A stretch of 6,893 bases of DNA, taken from an uncultured Ruminobacter sp. (GTDB lineage: Bacteria; Pseudomonadota; Gammaproteobacteria; Enterobacterales; Succinivibrionaceae). This document shows, piece after piece, positions 1 through 5,464 of the stretch. Within the stretch, counting starts at the first letter, position 1. The number at the start of each line of letters is the position of its first letter. Made by a program: the position numbers and the translations under genes. The stretch is taken from NCBI GenBank assembly GCA_900767005.1, contig CAAFXL010000290.1, positions 1-6,893 of the forward strand. The letters run 5' to 3'. Below the pieces are notes generated by a model that saw nothing but the letters and a program-made list of their open reading frames with translations, did not search any database and was not told the origin of the DNA.

Positions 1-36
1 AGAGGAAGACGTCCTAAAAATTCAATTCAAAATTGA
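1..36 (+). CDS. possible 3' end of an unidentified plus-strand gene (partial)
   Basis: The plus-strand frame starting at base 1 is open for eleven codons (RGRRPKNSIQN) and stops at TGA 34-36. A basic Arg/Gly/Pro/Lys tail of this kind is common at the ends of transposases such as the IS4/IS1634 group, which would suit the insertion-sequence debris next to it. Eleven residues cannot identify a gene, and another plus-strand frame is also open here, so this is only a possibility. Confidence 0.2.
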   Translation, partial: RGRRPKNSIQN

Positions 37-37
37 G

Positions 38-74
38 ATAAAAAACATATGAGCAAAACTACTTTTGCTCATAT
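38..74 (-). terminator. Rho-independent terminator after the chimeric fragment
   Basis: Bases 47-58 (ATATGAGCAAAA) and 63-74 (TTTTGCTCATAT) form a perfect 12-bp stem with a CTAC loop. On the minus strand the hairpin is followed directly by GTTTTTTATC, a good U-tract; on the plus strand no T run follows. It therefore terminates minus-strand transcription. It lies 44 bases beyond the stop codon of the 119-313 fragment and is probably the original terminator of the gene whose last codons survive there. Confidence 0.75.
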
Positions 75-118
75 AGTCCACTAAATTGGGAAATTTTTAT
101 TGTATTAAATTTTTAATT

Positions 119-313
119 TTAGAAGGTATAACGAATACCTGCTAAGAAATCAACAGATGAAAGCTTAACCCATTTGTAACCAACACTTTCAGAAAGTTCT
201 AAGCCTGATTCTTTTATAAATCTAGCAACACTTAGCTCTGGTTCCTTGGATTTAGCTCTAAGAAAATCTATAACAAAATTCTTCTTATATTCTAGTGTGT
301 ATACTCGTTTCAT
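119..313 (-). pseudogene. chimeric remnant: IS3-type transposase OrfA N-terminus joined to an outer-membrane protein C-terminus
   Basis: This is a 64-codon frame, ATG at 313-311 and TAA at 121-119. Residues 1 to about 43 begin MKRVYTLEYKKNFVIDF and continue through LSVARFIKESGL, the pattern of the helix-turn-helix N-terminus of IS3/IS150-type OrfA (HTH_Tnp_1). Real OrfA proteins are about 90-170 residues and continue into a coiled coil; this one does not. From about residue 44 it reads VGYKWVKLSSVDFLAGIRYTF minus its last residue and stop, with alternating hydrophobic positions and a terminal Phe, the usual form of the last strands and beta-signal of an outer-membrane barrel. Codon choice shifts toward GTT, GGT, TAC and TTC there. 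I infer that a deletion or insertion fused the two pieces. YKWVK also fits an OrfA, so the join could lie anywhere from residue 43 to 50. No function is expected. Confidence 0.6.
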
Positions 314-353
314 TATACCATACCTGCCTTACTTTACTCAATGTACCCAAGCG
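314..353 (-). promoter_or_regulatory. possible insertion-sequence end with promoter-like sequence
   Basis: On the minus strand TTGGGTACATTGAGTAAAG runs into the OrfA fragment. TTGAGT, an 18-base spacer and TATAAT form a fair sigma-70 match, but the TATAAT overlaps the ATG, so a transcript from it could not use that start. AAGGCAGG lies a little upstream of the ATG as a weak ribosome site. TGGGTACA could be the terminal inverted repeat of the lost element, but there is no second end in the window to compare. Confidence 0.25.
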
Positions 354-427
354 TTGCAGATATTGTAGCTTATAATGAGGAATGTTTTTGTTCTAGCTTT
401 ATTATGGTAAGAAGGAGATTAAGATAA

Positions 428-462
428 TCAATAACAAAGAAGGAAGCTAAAAAGCTTCCTTC
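428..462 (-). terminator. asnB terminator (works in both directions)
   Basis: GAAGGAAGCT (439-448) and AGCTTCCTTC (453-462) form a perfect 10-bp stem with an AAAA loop, 29 bases beyond the asnB stop codon. Minus-strand RNA continues with TTTGTTATTG, and plus-strand RNA with CGTTTTATTAATT, so the hairpin can stop transcription from either side. The rest of 314-491 holds no gene. TTAATTAAT/ATTAATTAA at 470-491 forms a second, purely A/T inverted repeat touching the asnB stop. Confidence 0.8.
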
Positions 463-491
463 CGTTTTATTAATTAATAAAGATTAATTAA

Positions 492-2180
492 TTAGAACTT
501 CTTACCATCATGATAAGAGTCATCATGTACGCCTTCAACAGCTCTACCTGATGGGTCAGCCATAGTCTTGAACTTTTCATCCCATTCGATAGCCTTAGGA
601 GTTGAACAAGCCACACTCTTACCATAAGGAACAGCCATAATCGCAGATTGTAATGGGAATAATTCCTCAAAAATTGAACGATATAGGTAAGCTTCCTTAG
701 TTAATGGAGTATTTAGTGGGAAACGCTGAGCTGCTTGAGCGAACATCTGGTCGCTAACTTCTTGTTCAGCATAGTCACGTAATGAGTCGATCCATGAGTA
801 ACCTACGCCATCAGAGAACTGTTCTTTCTGACGCCATACGATTTCCTTTGGAAGATATGATTCAAATGCTTCACGAACGATATGCTTTTCAATCTTACCG
901 TGACCGCACATCTTATCCTTAGGATTTAGACGCATTGCGATATCCACAAATTCCTTATCTAGGAATGGAACACGACCTTCAACGCCCCATGCAGCTAATG
1001 ACTTATTAGCTCTTAAGCAGTCGTATAAGTGAAGCTGGTCAATCTTACGAACGGTTTCTTCGTGGAATTCCTTAGCATTTGGTGCCTTATGGAAGTATAA
1101 GTAACCACCAAATAATTCATCAGAACCTTCACCAGAAAGCACCATCTTAATACCCATAGCCTTAATATAACGAGCCATTAAGAACATTGGAGTTGAAGCT
1201 CTGATTGTTGTAACATCATAAGTTTCGATATGATAAATTACATCACGTAGAGCATCTAGACCTTCTTGAATAGTGAAGTGAATTTCGTGGTGAACAGTAC
1301 CAATTGCATCAGCTACCACCTTAGCCTTTGCTAAGTCTGGTGAACCCTTTAGACCAACTGCAAATGAGTGTAGTTGTGGCCACCAAGCTTGTGACTGACC
1401 ATTGTCTTCAACACGCTTTTGAGCAAAACGCTTAGTGATTGCAGAAATAACAGATGAATCAAGACCACCTGATAATAATACGCCATATGGTACATCGCAC
1501 ATTAATTGACGCTTAACTGCATTTTCAAGTCCTTCACGAACTGCTTGAACACTTGATACGTTATCCTTAACGTTGTCATATTCCATCCAGTCACGCTTGT
1601 AGTACTTAACAATTTCTGGACCATTCTTACTATATAAGTAAGAACCTGCTGGGAATTCCTTAACAGTTTCGCAACAACCAACTAGAGCCTTCATTTCTGA
1701 AGCTACATATAGTCTGCCTTCATGGTCATAACCAATGTATAGTGGAATAATACCAATATGGTCACGACCGATTAAATAGCAATCATTTTCAGCATCATAT
1801 AATACGAATGCAAAGATACCATTGATATCATCTAAGAACTTTTCTTTCTTTTCTTTATATAGAGCAAGGATAACTTCGCAATCTGAACCAGTCTGAAATT
1901 CAAATGGAACAGTTAAATTCTTTTCAAGTTCTTTATGGTTATAAATTTCACCATTTACTGCTAGAACATTAGTGTGTTCAGGGTTGTATAAAGGCTGAGC
2001 TCCATTATTAGGGTCAACAATTGATAAACGTTCATGAACTAAAATTGCTTTATCGCAAGAATACACGCCTTCCCAATCTGGACCACGATGGCGCATTTTT
2101 CTAGACATAGTGAGCGCGTCTTTACGTAATGATGACGCTGCATCATCTTTAATATCTAATATCCCAAATACTGAGCACAT
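492..2180 (-). CDS. asnB: asparagine synthetase B (glutamine-hydrolysing)
   Basis: AsnB converts aspartate, glutamine and ATP to asparagine, glutamate, AMP and pyrophosphate in the cytoplasm. The 562-residue product is close to E. coli AsnB (about 554). It begins MCSVFGILDIK, and Cys2 becomes the N-terminal nucleophile of the class II glutaminase domain (about 2-190), with HERLSIVD (49-56), NGEIYNH (76-82) and GSDCEV (98-103). The synthetase domain follows, with the PP-loop SGGLDSS (237-243), YDVTTIRASTPM (321-332), LSGEGSDELFGGY (348-360) and EGRVPFLD (401-408). All expected catalytic and ATP-binding motifs are present, so the enzyme should be active. The start is firm: Cys must follow Met, and GAGGAA lies five to six bases before the ATG. 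It has its own promoter and terminator, so it appears to be a single-gene transcript. Codon use is cleaner and less AT-biased than in the neighbours, as in a well-expressed gene. Confidence 0.97.
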   Translation of the reverse strand: MCSVFGILDIKDDAASSLRKDALTMSRKMRHRGPDWEGVYSCDKAILVHERLSIVDPNNGAQPLYNPEHTNVLAVNGEIYNHKELEKNLTVPFEFQTGSDCEVILALYKEKKEKFLDDINGIFAFVLYDAENDCYLIGRDHIGIIPLYIGYDHEGRLYVASEMKALVGCCETVKEFPAGSYLYSKNGPEIVKYYKRDWMEYDNVKDNVSSVQAVREGLENAVKRQLMCDVPYGVLLSGGLDSSVISAITKRFAQKRVEDNGQSQAWWPQLHSFAVGLKGSPDLAKAKVVADAIGTVHHEIHFTIQEGLDALRDVIYHIETYDVTTIRASTPMFLMARYIKAMGIKMVLSGEGSDELFGGYLYFHKAPNAKEFHEETVRKIDQLHLYDCLRANKSLAAWGVEGRVPFLDKEFVDIAMRLNPKDKMCGHGKIEKHIVREAFESYLPKEIVWRQKEQFSDGVGYSWIDSLRDYAEQEVSDQMFAQAAQRFPLNTPLTKEAYLYRSIFEELFPLQSAIMAVPYGKSVACSTPKAIEWDEKFKTMADPSGRAVEGVHDDSYHDGKKF

Positions 2181-2264
2181 AAATTCCTCGTTTGTACTTT
2201 GTGTAAATCGCTTAATCTAAGCGGTATTAAAATAATTATATTTGACCTAAAGTCTTAGGTGTAA
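2181..2264 (-). promoter_or_regulatory. asnB promoter and leader with two palindromes
   Basis: On the minus strand TTACAC (2259-2264), an 18-base spacer and TATAAT (2235-2240) make the best sigma-70 promoter, predicting a start near 2228 and a leader of about 48 bases. ACCTAA-N4-TTAGGT (2245-2260) fills most of the spacer, a good place for a repressor. CGCTTA-N3-TAAGCG (2209-2223) lies just after the predicted start. GAGGAA, a few bases before the ATG, is the ribosome site. Which proteins bind the palindromes cannot be read from the sequence. Confidence 0.55.
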
Positions 2265-2335
2265 TTTTATACATTTTTAAGTTTGTTTTCAAACGTTAAG
2301 TAGATATTATCTAATTTTGTGACCTTAGCTCAAAT

Positions 2336-2420
2336 AAATCACTAGATTTTACCTAAAAGATCTAAAAAATCTTAATGTTTTAGGATTTTTTAGAGTCTTT
2401 TATGAATTTTTTAGTGATTT
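2336..2420. repeat. large imperfect inverted repeat between eamA and asnB
   Basis: Arms at 2336-2371 and 2384-2420 are about 36 bases each and pair over most of their length (outer nine and inner eleven bases perfect, one bulge, a mismatched patch in the middle), with a 12-base spacer. The right arm includes the last codon of the EamA gene. An alternative smaller fold pairs CCTAAAA with TTTTAGG and is followed by ATTTTTT on the plus strand. On the minus strand no U-tract follows, so it is not a classic eamA terminator, though the long stem could protect that 3' end. The rest of the gap, 2265-2335, shows nothing I can name. Confidence 0.5.
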
Positions 2421-3351
2421 AAGACTTTTTGCTTTTACTTAAAGCATACTTTAATGGTTTTAAAAGTAGGCCTTGTGAGATAATTAGCCCAAGTAAGATT
2501 AATCCACTACCAATAAAGCCATCAATCGTTAGTTCCTCGCCTAAAACCATATATGCAAAAATTATGGTTAGAGGGGGAGTTGCGTAAAGGTAAACAATGG
2601 TAGTAACTGCCCCAATCTTTTTAACCGCATAGTTCCAGCTTGCAAAACAAAAGGCACTAGCACAAATCCCTAAAGAGAGTAAATAAGTTAAATTGGTAGG
2701 CTTTATTATGTTTTCATAAGTAATGTTAATTCCATGAATTAGAGCAAGGGGGACAATAAACACTATACCCCAAAAAAATGATCTTCTCGTTACTTGAATT
2801 GGGTTATAGTTTAATTTATTAGCCTTTTTAGTTGCAACACAATAAAATGACCACACAAAACCTGCTAATACCGCAAGCGAATCGCCAAGAGGGTTAAACT
2901 CTAAACTTGCATTACCTTTTGTGCTAAGTAAGATTATTCCTGATAAAGCTGCAATAAATCCTAAGAAAAATTTTAAAGTTAGTTTTTCTTCTTTAGGAAA
3001 GAAGATTTTTGAGGTGATTGCGGTAAATAGAGGAGTAATTGCTAAAATAATTCCTACGTTACAAGCGGTAGTCATAGTTAGAGCAACGTTTTCGGTATAG
3101 AAATATAGGCACGTTCCTAGTAAACCTGCCACCATAAAATATGGTTCAAGTTTTAGGTCAAATTTAATTCCCTTTGGCCACATAATTTTTAAGACAATAA
3201 AACCAATGGTAAATCTAATTAATAAGATGTCAGTAGGGGAGAAATCTTCTAAAAGATATTTCGTCCAAATGTAAGTAACTGCCCAAACACTTACGGTAAA
3301 TATGGCAGCACTATGACCAAGTATTTTATCAAGTGACATATTTAAGACCAT
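2419..3351 (-). CDS. EamA/DMT-superfamily transporter, inner membrane
   Basis: The 310-residue product matches the length and layout of the ten-helix drug/metabolite transporter family, which exports or exchanges small metabolites such as amino acids. It has two EamA halves. The first runs from the helix at about 13-30, with the typical W-x-x-x-Y-I-W-T-K-Y stretch, through LAITPLFTA (103-111) to LSGIILLS (136-143). The second runs from about 154, with GDSLAVLAGFVWSFYCVATKK and LYATPPLTIIFAYMVLGE near 255-272, to the last helix at 279-296. The tail is basic (KSKKS), as expected for a cytoplasmic end. ATG at 3351 is chosen over the in-frame TTG just before it because AGGA lies four bases upstream of the ATG and only one base from the TTG. 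It is 174 bases downstream of patA with its own likely promoter, so it is probably not strictly co-transcribed. The substrate cannot be inferred; export of a polyamine-derived or amino-acid product is only a guess from the neighbour. Confidence 0.9.
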   Translation of the reverse strand: MVLNMSLDKILGHSAAIFTVSVWAVTYIWTKYLLEDFSPTDILLIRFTIGFIVLKIMWPKGIKFDLKLEPYFMVAGLLGTCLYFYTENVALTMTTACNVGIILAITPLFTAITSKIFFPKEEKLTLKFFLGFIAALSGIILLSTKGNASLEFNPLGDSLAVLAGFVWSFYCVATKKANKLNYNPIQVTRRSFFWGIVFIVPLALIHGINITYENIIKPTNLTYLLSLGICASAFCFASWNYAVKKIGAVTTIVYLYATPPLTIIFAYMVLGEELTIDGFIGSGLILLGLIISQGLLLKPLKYALSKSKKS

Positions 3352-3364
3352 CAATTCCTATAAA

Positions 3365-3404
3365 CACAATAATCTATGATGGATAATCCATCATAGATTA
3401 TGTG
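3365..3404 (-). promoter_or_regulatory. 33-base perfect palindrome at the predicted eamA transcript start
   Basis: ATAATCTATGATGGAT (3369-3384) and its exact complement (3386-3401) flank a single A at 3385. CAC (3365-3367) and GTG (3402-3404) extend the pairing by three base pairs around one bulged base. It begins just after the predicted eamA -10 box and ends a few bases before the ribosome site. No U-tract follows on either strand, so it is unlikely to be a terminator. It would serve as an operator, or as a hairpin at the 5' end of the eamA mRNA. Confidence 0.65.
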
Positions 3405-3405
3405 A

Positions 3406-3434
3406 ATTGTAGCACATTTTAAAAATGGGCTACC
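3406..3434 (-). promoter_or_regulatory. extended -10 promoter of eamA
   Basis: On the minus strand TACAAT (3406-3411) is preceded by TGC (3412-3414), giving the TGn extended -10 pattern. The bases 17 upstream (GGTAGC, 3429-3434) are a poor -35 box, which is tolerated with an extended -10. The predicted start is near 3399, inside the palindrome at 3369-3401. Confidence 0.45.
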
Positions 3435-3448
3435 TAAGAATTAATTTT

Positions 3449-3465
3449 GTGATAATTTTTATCAC
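3449..3465. promoter_or_regulatory. short inverted repeat, operator-like
   Basis: GTGATAA (3449-3455) and TTATCAC (3459-3465) form perfect 7-base arms around TTT, about 40 bases upstream of the eamA -10 box. The TGTGA and TCAC half-sites recall a CRP site, but the spacing is nine rather than six bases, so I do not call it one. It may bind an activator of eamA or form a small hairpin in the patA 3' end. Confidence 0.3.
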
Positions 3466-3493
3466 TTGAAAAACCATTAATTAAAATCTTATG

Positions 3494-3521
3494 AAATCTA
3501 GATTTTAAATTACCTAGATTT
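3494..3521 (-). terminator. weak hairpin after patA
   Basis: AAATCTAG (3494-3501) and CTAGATTT (3514-3521) form an 8-bp stem with a 12-base loop, starting four bases beyond the patA stop codon. The following minus-strand sequence, CATAAGATTTTAATT, is only modestly U-rich, so termination would be inefficient and some patA transcription may continue into eamA. Confidence 0.3.
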
Positions 3522-3525
3522 AAAG

Positions 3526-4899
3526 TTAAATGGTTGGATCTAAGTTCTTTAAGTTATCTTCTAAGACTTTTTCCCCAATTTTAATAACCTTATCAACTAA
3601 TTCCTTAGTAAAGGTTAAAGGTGGTTCAATACGAATGGTCTTAGCATTAATTAAGGTTCCTGCTACTAACACGCCATTATCAAACATGCCTTTAGCAAAG
3701 TTATAACCATAGTGGTTATCCTTAAATTCAATTGCCATTAGTAAACCTTGTCCACGAACAGTTTCAATGAGTTCCGGAAACTTTGAGGCTAGACCCACTA
3801 ATCCATCTAAGAAGTAACTTCCTACTGTTGCCGCGTTTTCAGGAAGTTTTTTCTCAATTAATTCTTTAATTGTTGCAATCCCTGCTGCACAAGCTAGAGG
3901 ATTACCCCCAAAGGTTGTGGTGTGAAGGAATGGATTCTTAAATAAAATTGAGAATACTTTAGTGCTTCCTAAGGTTGCTCCAATTGGCATTACGCCGCCA
4001 CCTAAAGCTTTAGCAAGGCAGAGTAAATCAGGAGTAACTCCATAATGTTCGCAGGCAAACATTTTACCAGTTCTTCCCATACCAGTTTGCACTTCATCAA
4101 TAATCATTAGTGCCCCATATTCATCACAAAGGTTTCTAATGCCTCTCATGTAATATGGTGGTGGAACATTAACGCCGCCTTCTCCTTGCACGGGTTCCAC
4201 AATTACAGCTGCAACATCGTCCCCGGTATTTTTACAAGTCCAAAATACATCACGCATGGCTTCAATATCACCATAAGGAACATGTCTAAATCCTGGGATT
4301 AATGGTCCAAATGGTTTTCTAAATACAGCTTTTGAGGTTGCAGAAAGAGCTCCAGCACTTTTACCATGAAAGCCCCCAATGGTTGAAATTACCGTGTGCT
4401 TACCCTTAGGATTTTGATAAGCTCTTGCAAGTTTTAAGGCACATTCTACTGATTCGGTACCACTATTACCAAAGAAACAATACTGTAAGTCACCAGGGCT
4501 TAGTTCGACAAGCATCTCGGCTAAAAGAGCACGAAGCGGGTCAAGTAGTTCCTGAGAGTGGAGGGGTTGCTTTTTTAGTTGATCTTGAACTGCCTTAATT
4601 ACGGTAGGATTACGGTGACCTACATTAAAAATCCCAAACCCACCTAAGCAATCAATATATTCTTTACCTGAGGTATCCATTAAAGTGTTGGCATCTTTGG
4701 CTCGCCATTCAATTGAGGCAAATTGTCCTCCGTTAGTAACTGATTTACGATACTCTAAGAATCCTGGATTAATATTATATCTAAAGCCTTTAATTACTTC
4801 ATCATTAAGCCATGAGGCATCTTCTTGGGATAATTCTTCCTTAGAAATGATATCTAAGGCTTTATTTGACATATTTAAAACTGTTTCAAAACGATCCAT
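3526..4899 (-). CDS. patA: putrescine aminotransferase
   Basis: PatA (YgjG) is a class III PLP-dependent aminotransferase. It moves the terminal amino group of putrescine to 2-oxoglutarate, giving glutamate and 4-aminobutanal (which cyclises to 1-pyrroline), the first step of putrescine use as a nitrogen source. The 457-residue product follows the E. coli enzyme (459) throughout: NPGFLEYRKSV (44-54), CLGGFGIFNVGHRNP (84-98), KQPLHSQELLDPLRA, GNSGTESVE (144-152, phosphate binding), FHGKS (177-181), and DEVQTGMGRTGKMFACEH with PLP-nitrogen Asp268. The Schiff-base lysine is K297 in CLAKALGGG, and HTTTFGGNPLACAA (325-338) and TIRIEPPL complete the set. The start is set at ATG 4899: GGAG lies seven bases upstream, and this start gives the N-terminal length of the family. 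An in-frame GTG at 4965 would add 22 residues without homology or a ribosome site. Substrate assignment is by overall similarity; related diamine or ornithine enzymes are a lesser possibility. Confidence 0.94.
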   Translation of the reverse strand: MDRFETVLNMSNKALDIISKEELSQEDASWLNDEVIKGFRYNINPGFLEYRKSVTNGGQFASIEWRAKDANTLMDTSGKEYIDCLGGFGIFNVGHRNPTVIKAVQDQLKKQPLHSQELLDPLRALLAEMLVELSPGDLQYCFFGNSGTESVECALKLARAYQNPKGKHTVISTIGGFHGKSAGALSATSKAVFRKPFGPLIPGFRHVPYGDIEAMRDVFWTCKNTGDDVAAVIVEPVQGEGGVNVPPPYYMRGIRNLCDEYGALMIIDEVQTGMGRTGKMFACEHYGVTPDLLCLAKALGGGVMPIGATLGSTKVFSILFKNPFLHTTTFGGNPLACAAGIATIKELIEKKLPENAATVGSYFLDGLVGLASKFPELIETVRGQGLLMAIEFKDNHYGYNFAKGMFDNGVLVAGTLINAKTIRIEPPLTFTKELVDKVIKIGEKVLEDNLKNLDPTI

Positions 4900-4925
4900 A
4901 TAATAGCTCCATAATTTTTTGGTTA

Positions 4926-4949
4926 CGCTTAAACCTCGAAAAATAAGCG
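4926..4949. promoter_or_regulatory. CGCTTA/TAAGCG inverted repeat in the patA leader
   Basis: CGCTTA (4926-4931) and TAAGCG (4944-4949) are perfect 6-base arms around 12 bases, 26 bases before the patA start codon. On the minus strand it reads ACCGCTTA...TTAAGCG, the same words found 28 bases before asnB. I could not pick out a convincing patA -10/-35 pair; AATAGT at 4964-4969 is the nearest candidate. Confidence 0.4.
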
Positions 4950-4989
4950 GTGCAGATTTGGGCACTATTTTTTGATTTTGAATTAAAAA

Positions 4990-5206
4990 TTAAGTTTTTA
5001 AGGATTTAACCTTAGTAGAAAAATTACAACTAAAAAATTTTTGAAAAATTTTGGTTGCACCTATTAAATTAATAGGCTTAACTTTAATTTTTGAGGTATT
5101 TATAGTTAATTAAGCAAGAATGATACCTACTTAAAATTAGCTCTAAAGTAGTGATTTTTAGTAATTTTTGCTTAAATTTGGGGAAAATAAAAATTTATTG
5201 CTCAAA
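4990..5206 (-). other. AT-rich region upstream of patA with several stem-loops, no gene
   Basis: No reading frame of note. From patA outward it holds TAAGG/CCTTA around 4999-5014; CAACTAAAA paired with TTTTGGTTG (5027-5057, one wobble pair); CCTATTAA-A-TTAATAGG (5060-5076, perfect); AGGTAT/ATACCT (5094-5128); and TTAAGCAA/TTGCTTAA (5110-5175) enclosing CTACTT/AAGTAG. The density is high even for such AT-rich DNA. It may be a structured leader or contain operators for patA; there is no match to a riboswitch class I know. Confidence 0.35.
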
Positions 5207-5262
5207 AATAGTGCATTAAGTGATTTTTAAAAATTAAAATACTTAATGCACTATTATCTTTT
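5202..5262. terminator. strong bidirectional terminator after the Sel1 gene
   Basis: AATAGTGCATTAAGT (5207-5221) and ACTTAATGCACTATT (5241-5255) form a perfect 15-bp stem. The loop can pair further through ATTTTT/AAAAAT. Plus-strand RNA continues with ATCTTTTTTT and minus-strand RNA with TTTGAGC, so it can terminate either direction. Both flanking genes are on the minus strand, so its main job is probably to end the Sel1 transcript, about 210 bases past its stop codon. Confidence 0.75.
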
Positions 5263-5464
5263 TTTCTTTTGGGTTTTTTTAGATGCTCTTGGGTGGATCT
5301 TTTCTTTTTGCCTTAGGTTGAGTTTATTTCGAGGCTTTTGGTGGAGCATCTTTGGGGAGTTTTAGGTGTCCTAGACTGAGTATCTTTTTTTGAGCCTTAA
5401 GTGGCGTAGGTTTAGCGGTCTAAGGCCCCTTTTTCTATTTATTTATTTTTTGTTGATAAGTTTC
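5256..5464 (-). other. A/C-rich Lys/Pro-type segment after the Sel1 gene; possible decayed C-terminal extension or 3' UTR
   Basis: The strand bias is marked: by hand count, plus-strand bases 5261-5440 hold about 23 A and 25 C in 180. The frame of the Sel1 gene, continued past its TAA, reads AKPTPLKAQKK, then LPKDAPPKASK, stop, TQPKAKRKDPPKSI, stop, KNPKEKK, and is broken by about five stop codons in all. KDAPPKAS and KDPPKS look like copies of one repeat. A run of seven A at 5385-5391 marks a likely slippage point. Another frame holds a 32-codon basic ORF (ATG at 5348) with no ribosome site. AGATGCTC/GAGCATCT (5281-5351) and GCCTTA/TAAGGC are inverted repeats within it. It may be degenerate coding sequence, or simply an A/C-rich untranslated region. 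Confidence 0.4.

Noticed and set aside
47..74. Hairpin as terminator for a plus-strand gene ending at base 36
   Set aside because: No T run follows on the plus strand, whereas the minus strand has GTTTTTT immediately after the stem.
488..670. 60-codon minus-strand frame within the end of asnB
   Set aside because: It overlaps asnB in another frame, has no family pattern, and asnB is fully conserved there.
3447..3466. CRP-type binding site
   Set aside because: The half-sites TGTGA and TCAC are nine bases apart, not six, so the standard CRP spacing is not met.
4685..4903. 72-codon plus-strand frame opposite the start of patA
   Set aside because: It is antisense to conserved patA codons and lacks a ribosome site or recognisable motif.
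4900..4965. N-terminal extension of PatA from GTG 4965
   Set aside because: The extra 22 residues have no counterpart in the family, and GGAG is well placed before the ATG at 4899.
5255..5350. 32-codon basic minus-strand ORF beginning at ATG 5350-5346 region (MLHQKPRNK...)
   Set aside because: There is no ribosome site, the Lys/Arg content follows from the A-rich composition, and the Sel1 frame gives a more coherent Lys/Pro pattern.
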